NCBI GenBank assembly: GCA_017979445.1
Contig: CM030710.1
Coordinates: 18,462,248-18,526,247, forward strand
DNA length: 64,000 bases
Reading direction: 5' to 3'
Source: Akebia trifoliata
Taxonomy: Eukaryota > Streptophyta > Magnoliopsida > Ranunculales > Lardizabalaceae
In this document: piece by piece, positions 10,440-20,660 of the stretch
How positions within the stretch are numbered: the stretch's first letter is position 1
Layout of the letters: the number at the start of each line of letters is the position of its first letter
The notes under the pieces: model-generated
Told to the model about the DNA's origin: nothing
What the model saw: the letters and a program-made list of their open reading frames with translations, nothing else
Databases searched by the model: none
Made by a program: the position numbers and the translations under genes

Positions 10440-10925
10440 TTGCAAAATAGGTATTAGAATAATTGTAAAGTGTGAAAAGACAAGTGATGTTCAATTGGTA
10501 CGTTAGTCTTTATATCAATAGTCTAGTCAATTACTAGTAGATAAATAGGTGTTTCTTGTATATCCTTCATGTCGAGAGCTACTTCCTCGAATATCAACAC
10601 AGGGAGTTGCATATCTTTCCTTTCGATTGAAGATGGCTTAATTTCGGGAGGCCTAACGACTGAACTATGAGATAAAGTAGCTCTTGCTTTACGACTTCTT
10701 GAATCGATTCTCCTCATTTAAAAAGATAGATCATTTTTTCCCTTTTATCTTTCTATCCTCGGTGTCGGTTCTAACTCTTCTTTTGCCTTCTCCTTTCACG
10801 ATCACCTTCTAGTAGAAGAATTCATTATTATCGTTCTCGTTACGTGATCAATATTTTCTACAGACAAGCGCTCACTTCAAGACTTCGATCGTGGTTCCTT
10901 TTCACTCCTAGAAATGAAAGTGTTA
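10440..10925 (-). other. Unrecognised segment with minus-strand coding look, inside Tekay-2
   Basis: Between the broken protease and the 3' UTR, about 490 bp do not match the other Tekay copies. On the minus strand 10523-10717 is open for 64 codons. It starts with a basic stretch (MRRIDSRSRKAR) and contains LPVLIFEEVALDMKDI. Further up, the same strand shows Arg/Lys/Glu-rich fragments such as ERRRQKK. I do not recognise the protein. It could be a captured host exon, a piece of another element in reverse, or chance. Confidence 0.35.
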
Positions 10926-10999
10926 TAAGTAAAGATTATAATTCCGTAGAAACAGCGGCTACCACCTACCTGTGCCCACATCCATCCTAAAGAGATTTA

Positions 11000-11633
11000 G
11001 TAGAGTATAAGTCAGGAGGTGGGTCGATGTAAAATGTGAGAAAGAATAATCTTGTGACAATGTTGCATTAATGATGACTTAATGGAATTGTGAGAAAATA
11101 GATGTATGATTTATCCCCTCGAGTAAGATTTTAAATTATAAAGGTTATGACAGAGGTTTTGAGGAAATATTGCAATAAGTAGAAAATGTAATATTGAATT
11201 AAATATAAAGATAATGGTGTGTTTGCGGTAAGATTATGCATTGAGGAGGAATATTCATAGCAATTATGAGTAAAATATAATAGACGGTGTAATTGGTGAG
11301 AGAAGTAAAGATAAAGAATTGAGAAGATGTGAAAAGATTGTTGTTGATAGATATTGGTGGGGAAGTGATACAAGGTAAATTGATTATTTTCTTAGGGTTA
11401 ACAAATAATGGATTTGTTGGAGTATGAATTTGAATTAGAGTGATAAATTAATGAATGTGTTGGATTTACGGAATATGGGAAATATAAGTCTACAAGTTAT
11501 AAATGAGATTGGTTTGGGACTAACAATAGATGGTAATCGAAAATAAGTATTGTTTATTATACATGTCATGTTAATGGAATCGCGACAAAGCTCGATAAGG
11601 TATGATTTCGATTTCGAGGACGAAATTTTTATT
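11000..11633 (+). other. Tekay-2 3' untranslated region
   Basis: No coding pattern. The block GAGGAAATATTGCAATAAGTA and the terminal GAGGACGAAATTTTTATTAA block are shared with the 3' UTR of Tekay-3 (39780-39930), which identifies it as the conserved 3' end of the family. Confidence 0.7.
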
Positions 11634-11645
11634 AAAGGGGGAGAA
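11634..11645 (+). other. Polypurine tract, Tekay-2
   Basis: AAAGGGGGAGAA lies directly against the start of the 3' LTR (TGTAAAATCCCGAA). The same tract, AAGGGGGAGAA, precedes the Tekay-3 3' LTR at 39929-39939. It is the expected plus-strand primer. Confidence 0.9.
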
Positions 11646-12227
11646 TGTAAAATCCCGAATTTTTAATTCGTATCTCGAGAAAAAAATAAATAGTGAAATT
11701 TTAATAAAATCTTGAAAGTGGGACTTAGGGGTAAAACTTTATGATATTTTTGATCATTTTTAATAGAATCTGACCTTACCATTGGATTCAAAATGATCGA
11801 AAAATAGATTTTAGCCTGTAAGTACGCTTAAATGCGAGTCCGAATATAAAAATTACAAAATCCTCGATTACCGGATCGGACCAAGCTAAAATAGTGACTT
11901 GTTGGTAGAGAAAGAATTGTTAAGATTCGATCATACCATTGGGTTCGTAACGAAAAATTATTGAACATGGACTATTTATTTGTCATTTTTGGAGATCAAG
12001 AAGTCAAATTATTGTCAAAAACGAAAACGACATCAAGTTTAGGGGTCACCTCAGGCCAAAAATGTAAATTTTTGATGGAGACATAATTTGTAGAAATTGA
12101 CTACACCATTAGATTCAGAACGAAAAATTAGGCAAAATAGAGTATTCATTTGTCAGTTTTGGAGTCTGGATGATCAAGTTATCATCGATCAAAATAATTG
12201 ACAAAATACCGAATTCGTCCCAAATTT

Positions 12228-12237
12228 TATATAAATA
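12228..12237 (+). promoter_or_regulatory. Putative TATA box, Tekay-2 3' LTR
   Basis: TATATAAATA, the counterpart of 5720-5729. A start here would read out of the 3' LTR into Athila-1 sequence. Confidence 0.45.
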
Positions 12238-12360
12238 AAAATTTTAATTTTTTTTATAAACTCGTCTTCTCCAACCGTCCAACAGCCAATGTTTAAAGAA
12301 ATTTTTTTTTTCTTAAACTTCCACCACAGATCTACGACAAACGACTCACCGTTGATGATC

Positions 12361-12760
12361 GTTGTAGAAGAGAAAAAGATCCGCAGCCTCGACATCTACA
12401 AAACCCACCCAACTTCTTTCCATTTCAATTTCTTTTTCATCCAATATCATCAAAAATCAGTCATATTTGTATACAGAAATTCTGAAATTTTGATCTCGGA
12501 TTTCGTCTATTTCGGGGTCAAACCGTCTTCTAACGTAAAAGGGAGAAACGTCTGTAGCCTCATTCTCTACATAACCCACCTAAATTCCTTCCGTTTTCTA
12601 ATCTTTTTCATCCAGTATAGTAAAAAATCAGTCGTATTTTTATACGGAGATTTCGTAACTTCGACCTCGGTTTTCATCCATTTCGGGGTCAAACCGTCCT
12701 CCGTTGCAAAAGGGAGAAAGGACGACGACGTCGAGATCTTCAAAACCACTAGGCCAGATC
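12361..12760 (+). repeat. Tandem repeat inside Tekay-2 3' LTR, period 171 bp
   Basis: Unit starts are at about 12361, 12532 and 12703 (GTTGTAGAAG, AACGTAAAAG, GTTGCAAAAG). The structure is the same as at 5860-6245, so the repeat existed before this element inserted. Confidence 0.8.
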
Positions 12761-14813
12761 CAAAACTCAGTCACTTCGAAGTTCGGTCCGTCTCGATTTA
12801 CGTACCGATCGCCTTGATTTCCGCGCACGTACTTCGATCTTTTTACCTAGAGATTGTAAGGAACTCTCAATTTTTATTAATAATCGTAGATTGTTAAAAT
12901 TGCACGTAGGATTTTATCGAAAAAAATTTGGATGTATTTCTAAAATATAGAATTCTTTTGTTATTTTAAAAATTCACGTCAGAAATTGCATGTTTGATAT
13001 GTTTAATTATATTTTTAATAAATTATACGTGGGTAGGGTATTTTAACGGGTTATTTCTATAAATTGGGTCTTGTGCACTGCTCGGACCCGATTTTGATAT
13101 GAAATTTGTATTTTTTTCAATATTATTGATAGAAATAAATTCTATAGTTGAAAAATGTGATTTAATATTCAATGAACTCATATTGAGTTGATGAATATCA
13201 GAAAATGGATATTTTATAAAGATATTGAAAACTATAAAAATCGTAAAAAGTAAAAAAAGGTATGAAACGGTAAAATGTCAGAGTCACACCCGAGGGGTGA
13301 TGTCTGCATTTTACGTTGTTGTGTTGTGTGCAGGTTGGTGAACAGATATCCAGGGATAATATTGTTGGTTGCATGTTTATTTAAATTTCTGTTAGCGCGA
13401 GACGCTGTTTACGTTTCCGTTTTATTATTTATTTTAGGTCGGGTGGCCACACTTGCATGGTAGGAAACTGGATATCCATTCTCAACCTTGTATTGTTAAT
13501 TTCTCTTTTGTTTTCAAATGAAAATAATATATATATGTAACTATTTTGTGAGCTGTTAAAGAGTTTGTGAATGTTTGAAAGGATAGTGCGTCATATCATC
13601 TGGAGTGGTGTACTATCCTGGGATGCACGGTAGGGACCACCAAGCTCATACGTGGTATGGGACGCGTATGAGAGTGGAGTCACAACTGTAATCCGAGATA
13701 TTTCTCTCTATCTTTACCAGTAAACTTGTAATGTAAAGGTGGTCGTATACGAATGGTTTGTATTTTTGGGAATCACATGCACGCCTGATAGGCATAGACG
13801 AAGATGATTAGTCAGTGATCACTAACAATCTATAGTAGTCGAACGTTCTGATACATCGAAAAGAGACCCATTGCTTACGGTCACGTCAAACGGTCAGCCT
13901 GAGCCGGATAAATGGTCAACAAAACGTGGTAAGTGCAACGACCGGCCCCAAAATCAGGAACTAAAAGCCAGAGAAGAATTATAACATCATGTCCCGACTA
14001 GGAGCGATCAATCGTGAATCCCAACTCTCTAATTCCAATACTCCACCATTGTGTATTATGTATAAGTTGTCTTATTTTGATATATAAAATGAAATCCATG
14101 TTTAATGTTTCCATTTGATCAATTAGATTTGTATAAAAAGAGAATGTTATAGTGAGTACTGCTGATCGATGTAATGTGAGTTTTAAAATATTTAGTTGTT
14201 CATCCCTGGCTATAGTACCAGTTAATCGTAGTTTTTCTGTAAAATTTTATATATTTTAAAATGATTTAGTATGCTTAATCGTTCATGTTAAAAGAGGTTA
14301 TTGGGAGAAATTGTGTTATTCCTTATTGGGTAACCATTGTTACTCACCCTTTCCTTCTCTATTTTTTTTAATTTCAGATCCGAAGCTTGGCGAGACAGGT
14401 ATAGAGCACGAATGAGAATCATCTGGTGGGTCAGATAGACAGCCAGAGTTCGTCACTTGGTAAGTATTGGGGTTATTACCCCTAGTGGTGTCGATTTGTC
14501 CAAAAAGTATTATAGATTTTGTTCTGAGCGATAGGATTTATGTTAGAGTGAGAAATTTTCGTATAATCCTATATTATAGTTTCTTCTTCCACGCTCTGAT
14601 CTTTTGTACGTTATTAAACGTATATAGGCTTCTGCTAGTATTATATTTTGTTTGTTATATGCAGGATTGTATGTCGTTTATCAGGTGCAGGTTGAACGCC
14701 TTGGAATGCTAACATAAACCGAGAAGACCATGCCGAAATTTCGAGGTGCCACCTAGTACCCCAAGTTTTGATATGGGGTTTTGTGTTAGTGTTTGGCGGG
14801 GCACCACATAGGT

Positions 14814-16255
14814 CCACTCTTTTATCTCTTTTGATTACTTGATAAACTTTGTGTTTTTAGCGCTTGATAAACATTTAAGGAGTTTAGTTGTTCAATCTTT
14901 TGATCTTTTGAAGGAGAATGGTTATGCGTATGGCATGTCGAACATATAGAGTAAGGTGAATAGTCTAAATGATAGAATCAATATTTTCCAAGAGCCACCA
15001 ATTCACAACCTACTCCATAAGTTCGAGTATGTCATAGGAGTAGATGGAGGAACATGATCCTTATGTGTCTTGTGCGTAAGCTATGATCACGTAGTCGAGT
15101 GTTGTCCAAACTTATCCATCATGAGGAATAGTAGTCTCAAATATTTCATGAGTATAAATACTATTCGATGCCGATCCCTAACCTGTTCAGTCAACCATAT
15201 CATTTGGAAAGTTCGTCACCTATAAATTTCTCATATAAGCAAAATGAGTTCACTCAGGATAGTTTCTTCGGCAACCATATGCACGACTCAATGATTCTAT
15301 AATCTCACTCAAACTTTCAACCATTCATAAGGCCTTAATCAATATACAATTATCCTACTTCAACTTTTCAACCACCAATCGCACTAGAATCCATGATGAT
15401 GGAGTTGTTAAATCAGCAACAACAACTTATTCAACAATAACAACTTTTTCAACAACAATAAGAGAATGCTCAAGCTCTAGCCGATATGGAGACCCAATTA
15501 TGACACCTAAAGCTATCCTTAGAAGAAGAAGAGAAGTTTGATCAATTTGAAAATGAGGATATCCCAATTCTAAAAAGTCTTCCACTCTTCCAAGATACCT
15601 TTAGTGACCCATTTCAATTTCTTGAGAAATTTCATAATCGTCCATTCATAGTTGACAACCCATTTTCCTTTGAAAACAAAAAAAACATTAATCAGGTTAT
15701 AGTACAGGCCAAAGAAAAGAAGTAATTACAACTAGAGTAACAACTATCTCTTTAGAAGAGAGTGATCCGTTCTTAAAAGATAACATCTCACAAAAGCAAT
15801 CTTTGGAACAACCTCTTAAGGAAGAAGGAATTTACTTAGAGTTGTCTATCAATCCATTCTCTAAAGACAATCTTATTTTAAAGGAAATGAGGACCAAGTT
15901 CAATCCTCTATTTACATCAGCTCCTAAGAGTTTAATCTCCATCAATAGTAAAACCTCTTTAGAAATCGGTTAAAACCTGTACTCTTTCCAGCCTATACTT
16001 TCATAGAATTATAAGGACCCTATCGGTCCCATAATCTTCATCATCACAGGGAACATGGTAATTGAATAATTTATCAAAAAGGTGAATTCTTTAAAAGACA
16101 CAAGTAGGGTGTTGGGTGTTTTGCAACATAATTTCCATACTGTTTGAGTCATAGAAATTTGTCTAAGTTACACACGAGATGGAAAATCAATTAAGATGTC
16201 AATCATATTTGATGATAGGAAAATTCATTTTCATAACACCTTTTCATAGGTACGG
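14814..16255 (+). pseudogene. Athila-1 gag remnant
   Basis: This is what is left of Athila gag after the Tekay-2 insertion site. The clearest match is the zinc knuckle near 15065-15110, reading LCVLCVSYDHVVECCPNL against [18 protein letters not shown] in Athila-B: C-x2-C-x4-H-x4-C with stops nearby. Further on a Gln-rich stretch near 15390-15470 (ESMMMELLNQQQQ) equals the [13 protein letters not shown] region of Athila-B, followed by ADMETQL. The N-terminal gag domain is mostly deleted and stops are common. No protease or RT follows before the pol-end motif at 16261, so the pol deletion is internal to the element. Confidence 0.75.
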
Positions 16256-16260
16256 TTGAA

Positions 16261-16373
16261 GACATTAAACTTAGTGCTGTTTGGGAGGCAACCCATGTAA
16301 TCCGAGTTGAGACCCTCAACTCCAATAAGTTTAGCTGAAGATGTTAAACTTAGCGCTTTAGGGAGGCAACCCA
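16261..16373 (+). repeat. Athila pol-end motif, tandemly duplicated
   Basis: Two copies (16261-16295 and 16340-16373) of a 34-35 bp block containing TTAAACTTAG(T/C)GCT and GGGAGGCAACCCA. A single copy stands just after integrase in Athila-B (55944-55988, minus strand) and a damaged one in Athila-A (52925-52945). Its function is unknown to me; its place is always between pol and the downstream region. Confidence 0.8.
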
Positions 16374-16727
16374 TTCTTTTTATTTATTTATTTATTTATT
16401 TTTTTATAATTTAAGATTTAAGATTTTCTTTTTAAGATTTTTCTCATCATTATTCTCCAAGGAAACCCTAATCTCTTCTTATAAGTGTAATTTTGGAATT
16501 TCCTAACATTTAGATCCCTAAAATCCTAAAAACCAAAGAAACCCTAATCTCTAAATCACTTTTTATCTACCTCTCAATTCATCCAAAATCATAACCATCA
16601 AGGAAATAATTTTTGGATTTCCCTCCTCAACCATTATGTGCAAATCAAGGGCAAGTAGTGCATTCAGCACCAAATTGTGACTAGCCTACCATCTTTGTGT
16701 CTTAGTCTTCTGATTGTAATACTACTA

Positions 16728-17733
16728 ATGGCTTCATCAAAACTAACAATTTTTTAGGAATCTATTTTCGACCATCACTTTCAAGTCATCAACGGATAAT
16801 GGTTTCGCAAGACCATCGTCGAGCTAGGGTGGAGCAATCTGCTTGACATCGGGTCTGAAATCTATTACAAGGAGTTAGAAAAAGAGTTTTATATATCCAT
16901 TATTTCTAGCCATCCCACCATTATTTCCCTTACCATTGAGTTCTGTCGCATCACCTTTACTGTTGGTTTCGAGGATATCACCGCGATCTTAAGTGTTACG
17001 CAAATCAAGGATAGGACTTGTCGTACCCATCAACCATTTGAGTTCTTTATCACTTGATTAGGTCTTGATTCCCAACGATTAGCAAGTGGAATGGAGGATT
17101 ACTATCCAAGAGCTTTAGAGCCAATTAGTACCTTTGTTGGCGATAGGTGGTGTCAAATATCTTGGGGACGTAGAATAACACTTTGTATTATGCAATCCAA
17201 ACTAGGGATCCTACCTTTTGCATGTCCCATCTCATTTTAGAGACTTTGATTGAGGCTTCTGTCCATCCCAAGAAGGGACGCCTATTGGTTTTACCACATC
17301 TGGTCAATTAGATTCTTGAGAGGAGGATGTGTATGCCAATGACGATTATAGCACCCCATGGAAAGATGATCTTGCTGTCCAACTTCAAGGGAACACTGTC
17401 ATTCGTAACGTGTGTTCTGGGTTTGTAGTAGCCAACACCTGAGCATATTGAAGAGCATAGAAGCCCTCACGACTATGCACACCCAGGATCGGAGTTTGAT
17501 GACGTAAGAGTGAACGAGGCTAGGTCTTTTAACCTAGATTTTTTGGACACATCTTTTTCGGATGATGTCAAACCTTGTCCTTTCTAAAAGCCTTTATAAA
17601 AATTTTCAAGGGGATGGGTAAGCTGTATAAGGGGTAGAAGGCTCTAGAGTGACAACTCAATGCAGCGTAGCAACGTAAGAGGATATGAGAATTTGAGATA
17701 GCCATTCCTAGAGGCAGAGCTCATAGAGACTAG
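16728..17733 (+). pseudogene. Athila downstream ORF (about 340 codons), broken
   Basis: This decayed open frame after the pol position is the + strand counterpart of 51077-52109. Readable blocks in order are MASSKLTIF, FDHHFQVING, a block like IYYKELEKEFYISIISSHP, ISLTIEFCRITFTVGFEDI, MCMPMTIIAPHGKMILLSNF, and a C-terminus with REFEIA and an HRD end before TAG. Both copies keep the same start and stop places. The pattern around EFY and a hydrophobic helix is like the 'putative plant transposon protein' family found in Athila elements; some authors treat ORFs at this place as env-like. I see no signal peptide or clear membrane anchor. Several stops and frameshifts make it non-functional. Confidence 0.7.
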
Positions 17734-19316
17734 GCAATTTATTAGGTGCTTTATTTTATTAAGTATTATATTAGGATATTATTAGGATTTACTTTGTTAT
17801 TTTTGTGTGTTTCTGAATTCTATACTACCCTTATTTTTTTTATAACAACAGTTTATTTTGGCATTATTCAGAAATCCCTATGCATAGTTATTTCTTCTTG
17901 TGCTAATTAAATAATGTAAGTTGAAAATATTGGTGTGTGTTTTTCTGACATAGCTTAAGAATCAATTACCTGGACTATGATCATAGTATTTTTCGTGTTG
18001 CTTCTGGCAGCATACAACATGATCACTATCAATATGGTAGATATAATCGACATTGCGTTGGTGGTGAGTGGTGTGTTTTCTCATTTCAGGGGATTTTGTG
18101 TTAGTATCACTAGACTATAGGATCATTTTCAGGTGCTATCCAACCAACTTCTTTTTTTTTGTCAATTTCAATTTTGTATTTGTATGTGTATGTGCATATT
18201 GAAATATTGAGGATAATATCATGTTTAAGTTTGGGGGTGTATAGGTCAGATTTTCACCTATTTTCTTTTATTTTCTTCTTTATTCTATTTCAAAAATCAT
18301 AAAATTTTGAAAAATATAAGATAAAATATTTTGGCAAATTTTTTTTATTTTGTTCAAGATCTTAGCTTGTATATTTAAGTACTTGGTTAAAAATATTAAA
18401 TCAATCTTTGGTTGGAAACTTTGATCTGGAGTCCCCACTAGTACTTCTCTTAGGTTAAAATTAGAACAAAATTACCTTTTGTTTATAATTAATTCTAATA
18501 AAGTTACTAAAAGTCTAAGTTGAATTCAATAAGATTTTTACCATCTTTCTACCTAGAGTATAAGGAAAAATTGGATTTGATGAACTTTGACTTCCTTATT
18601 CATTTGGTTAGATGATTAGAAGAAAAACATAATTAGGTTGATTATATCTTGACCAATAACCATTGAATTGAATTGCTTAGCTTGAAAAGGGCTACCTACT
18701 TTTCTAAGAAAAAAGTAAAAAAGGAGTATAAAAGAAAAATAAAAAGAAAAAAGAAAAATAGTAAGAAAGTAAAAAAATAAAAAGATCCCTTGAAATGAAA
18801 AAGAAATAAATATTTAAAATTTATAAGTTTAAGGTTTCAGTAGGGTAAAATTCATTAAGTGTAAAAACATGAGTAGACTGGAATATCATAGATAAAGTCC
18901 CTTAGAGGTATTAAAGTGAACATCCACACTTCTCACTATACCAGATAGGATGCTAAGTTTTGAATTAAATCTTAAGTTAATCCAACTATTCCTGGGTAGA
19001 TTGAAGATTTTTTCAAGCTCACTCTAAGAAATCAAATATCTAAATTTTTTGAGTTAGAATTACTATTTATTAAAGATCAATTTAAGTCAAAGTTTTGTCA
19101 CAGAAAAATAAGAGTTGGGACTCTATACCAAGTATTACTTTGAAATAATTGACAAATTGTAAATAACCTGTATTTTTACTTTCTACAAACCCTCACGAGT
19201 CAAACTCGTCTACTAGGGGTAATCTAGCGATTTACGGGCTTACTACATTTGTTAAATGCAGTCGAGATGCCTACGAATATGGCAAATTTATTTTCTAAGG
19301 GACTAAATAAAAAAAA
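17734..19316 (+). other. Athila-1 3' untranslated region
   Basis: Long non-coding tail with a purine-rich stretch near 18705-18790 and a block just before the purine tract (CTACTAGGGGTAATCTAGCG, then ATGCAGTCGAGATGCCTACG). Both are mirrored in Athila-B (55290-55350 and 54757-54840). It contains no coding pattern. Confidence 0.7.
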
Positions 19317-19327
19317 TTTTGAGGGTG
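19317..19327 (+). other. Polypurine tract, Athila-1
   Basis: TTTTGAGGGTG directly precedes the 3' LTR. It corresponds to the GTTTGGGGGTG tract of Athila-B, with G-to-A wear. Confidence 0.75.
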
Positions 19328-20660
19328 TAATCAATGTCTCAAAATACTGATTTATCCATACTTTTCCTAGGTATTTATCTTAATTTTCGTCCTTATTTTA
19401 TTAGATTAGATAAATAAGTATATTAAGCATCAAATTATCACATTTCATGTAATACCATATTAATTAGGTTTAATTGCGTAAAATAATTATAAATATAAAA
19501 AAATTAATCGTGTGTGTTCATTGTATAGGTCAATGATCAACTCATCTAGATGAATACCCCATCGTTTAAGCAAGAGTGAAATGCAATTATAAAGTCTGAG
19601 CAAGCAACCAATCAAAAATTGAGATCTTGGGGTCTCTAGAGCAATGCGATGCAATCAAAACTCAATGTGGCATAGTCCACGTCGGTTGGATCACCTTAAA
19701 ATTGCTCTAATATGCTCTGCACGTGAGATTATATGCAAGAGTAATGATGGCTATTTTTTTATCCTTCAAGAACATCTCAAGTCTATAAATAGATCATTTT
19801 TCCAATTAGGAAATGGTCTTGAGTCTCTTTGCCCTAGTTCTTGGGCTTTTGTCCAGTTTTTTCTTCTCCCCCCAATGTCTTAGGCATTTTCTCTATAATT
19901 TTCATTTTCTAGTTAGATTTTATTTTAATAACTTTTGTAATTTCTCAAGGAGATATTGTATCTTGGTTATCACGAATACAAGTGTTATTTATTTTACTTT
20001 TGTATCCTTGCTATGACCATAAGCTAAACTCCCTCTAGAGGAGGAAGCCTAGGAGCAACCTTTAATACCGTGTTATTTCTTTATCATTTCATGTTCCTTA
20101 TAATATTTATAAGATTTACTTCAATGTTTTCTCCAATTGTAATTGATCAAAGCTTTAGTTGAATATATACACATTATATGCTTAACTTAGATGTTTTGTC
20201 CTTTAGATAAGATCAAGATAGAAAATGCTCAAACTAGATATTTGATGGTGGGGACTTCACACATTAATAAGTAAAGGAATCCTAATTATAGTGTTTTCTT
20301 AAAAAATTTCATGTCATATCTTCCAACTCAAAGAGCTCATACCAAGCTGTTGTGGTTGAGTGCGAAGAAGGATAAACTCATATATAGTTTTATGTGTTAA
20401 TCCTAGGTTACTCTAATAACTAATAGTTTTATCTCTTTAGTTTACTTAGAATAATTTTCTCTTCTATTGTTTTAATTTTTAGCAACATTTTCATCTCCAT
20501 TTTATTTCACAAAAATACAAAAATATGTTTGAATTATAACTTAGATTAACTTCATTTCTTACTAACTTGGTAACATCCCCCTTTCTCTTGGGTTCGATCC
20601 CTTACTTGCCCACAAGCTAAGGAGAGTATAAATATTAATTTTCGATTAGAGTGAACATCA
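19328..20660 (+). repeat. Athila-1 3' LTR (1333 bp)
   Basis: It starts TAATCAATGTCTC (TG worn to TA) and ends GTGAACATCA. It pairs with 2672-3920 but carries about 85 bp more, mainly near 19700-19760. The Tat RNase H resumes directly after it. Confidence 0.9.
19784..19791 (+). promoter_or_regulatory. TATA box of Athila-1 3' LTR
   Basis: TATAAATA in the same context as 3060-3067. Confidence 0.6.

Larger units (their letters stand above)
5139..14808 (+). mobile_element. Tekay-2: Tekay/Del-type chromovirus copy, youngest insertion at left
   Basis: This 9670-bp element has LTRs at 5139-8273 and 11646-14808 and a perfect 5-bp duplication TAGGT (5134-5138 and 14809-14813). It lies inside the Athila-1 leader. 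Athila-B holds the uninterrupted version of the same site (reverse complement of about 61635-61660). The tRNA-Met-type primer site, the long LTRs and the 3' end (a GAGGACGAAATTTTTATTAA block followed by a G-rich purine tract) fit the Tekay/Del chromovirus clade. Coding capacity is reduced to broken gag and a dead protease. RT, RNase H and integrase are absent, so mobilisation would need another element's proteins. Confidence 0.92.
11646..14808 (+). repeat. Tekay-2 3' LTR (3163 bp)
   Basis: It begins TGTAAAATCCCGAATTT and ends GGCGGGGCACCACA, followed by the TAGGT duplication. It is the full-length version of the LTR and keeps the 28-bp hairpin at 13645-13672 that the 5' LTR has lost. A 202-codon open frame (12289-12897) crosses its internal tandem repeat; it is not open in the 5' LTR and is considered chance. 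Confidence 0.93.
2672..20660 (+). mobile_element. Athila-1: non-autonomous Athila-lineage element, itself interrupted
   Basis: This is an Athila-type element with two LTRs (2672-3920 and 19328-20660), a tRNA-Asp primer site directly after the first and a purine tract directly before the second. The flanks are cctac (2667-2671) and tctac (20661-20665), a 5-bp duplication with one mismatch, and removing the element rejoins the RNase H of the Tat pol. The inside order is leader, gag remnant, conserved pol-end motif (duplicated), downstream ORF, long 3' UTR. PR, RT, RNase H and integrase are missing. Tekay-2 is nested at 5139-14808. LTR differences and length drift (1249 against 1333 bp) show it is older than Tekay-2. 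Confidence 0.88.
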
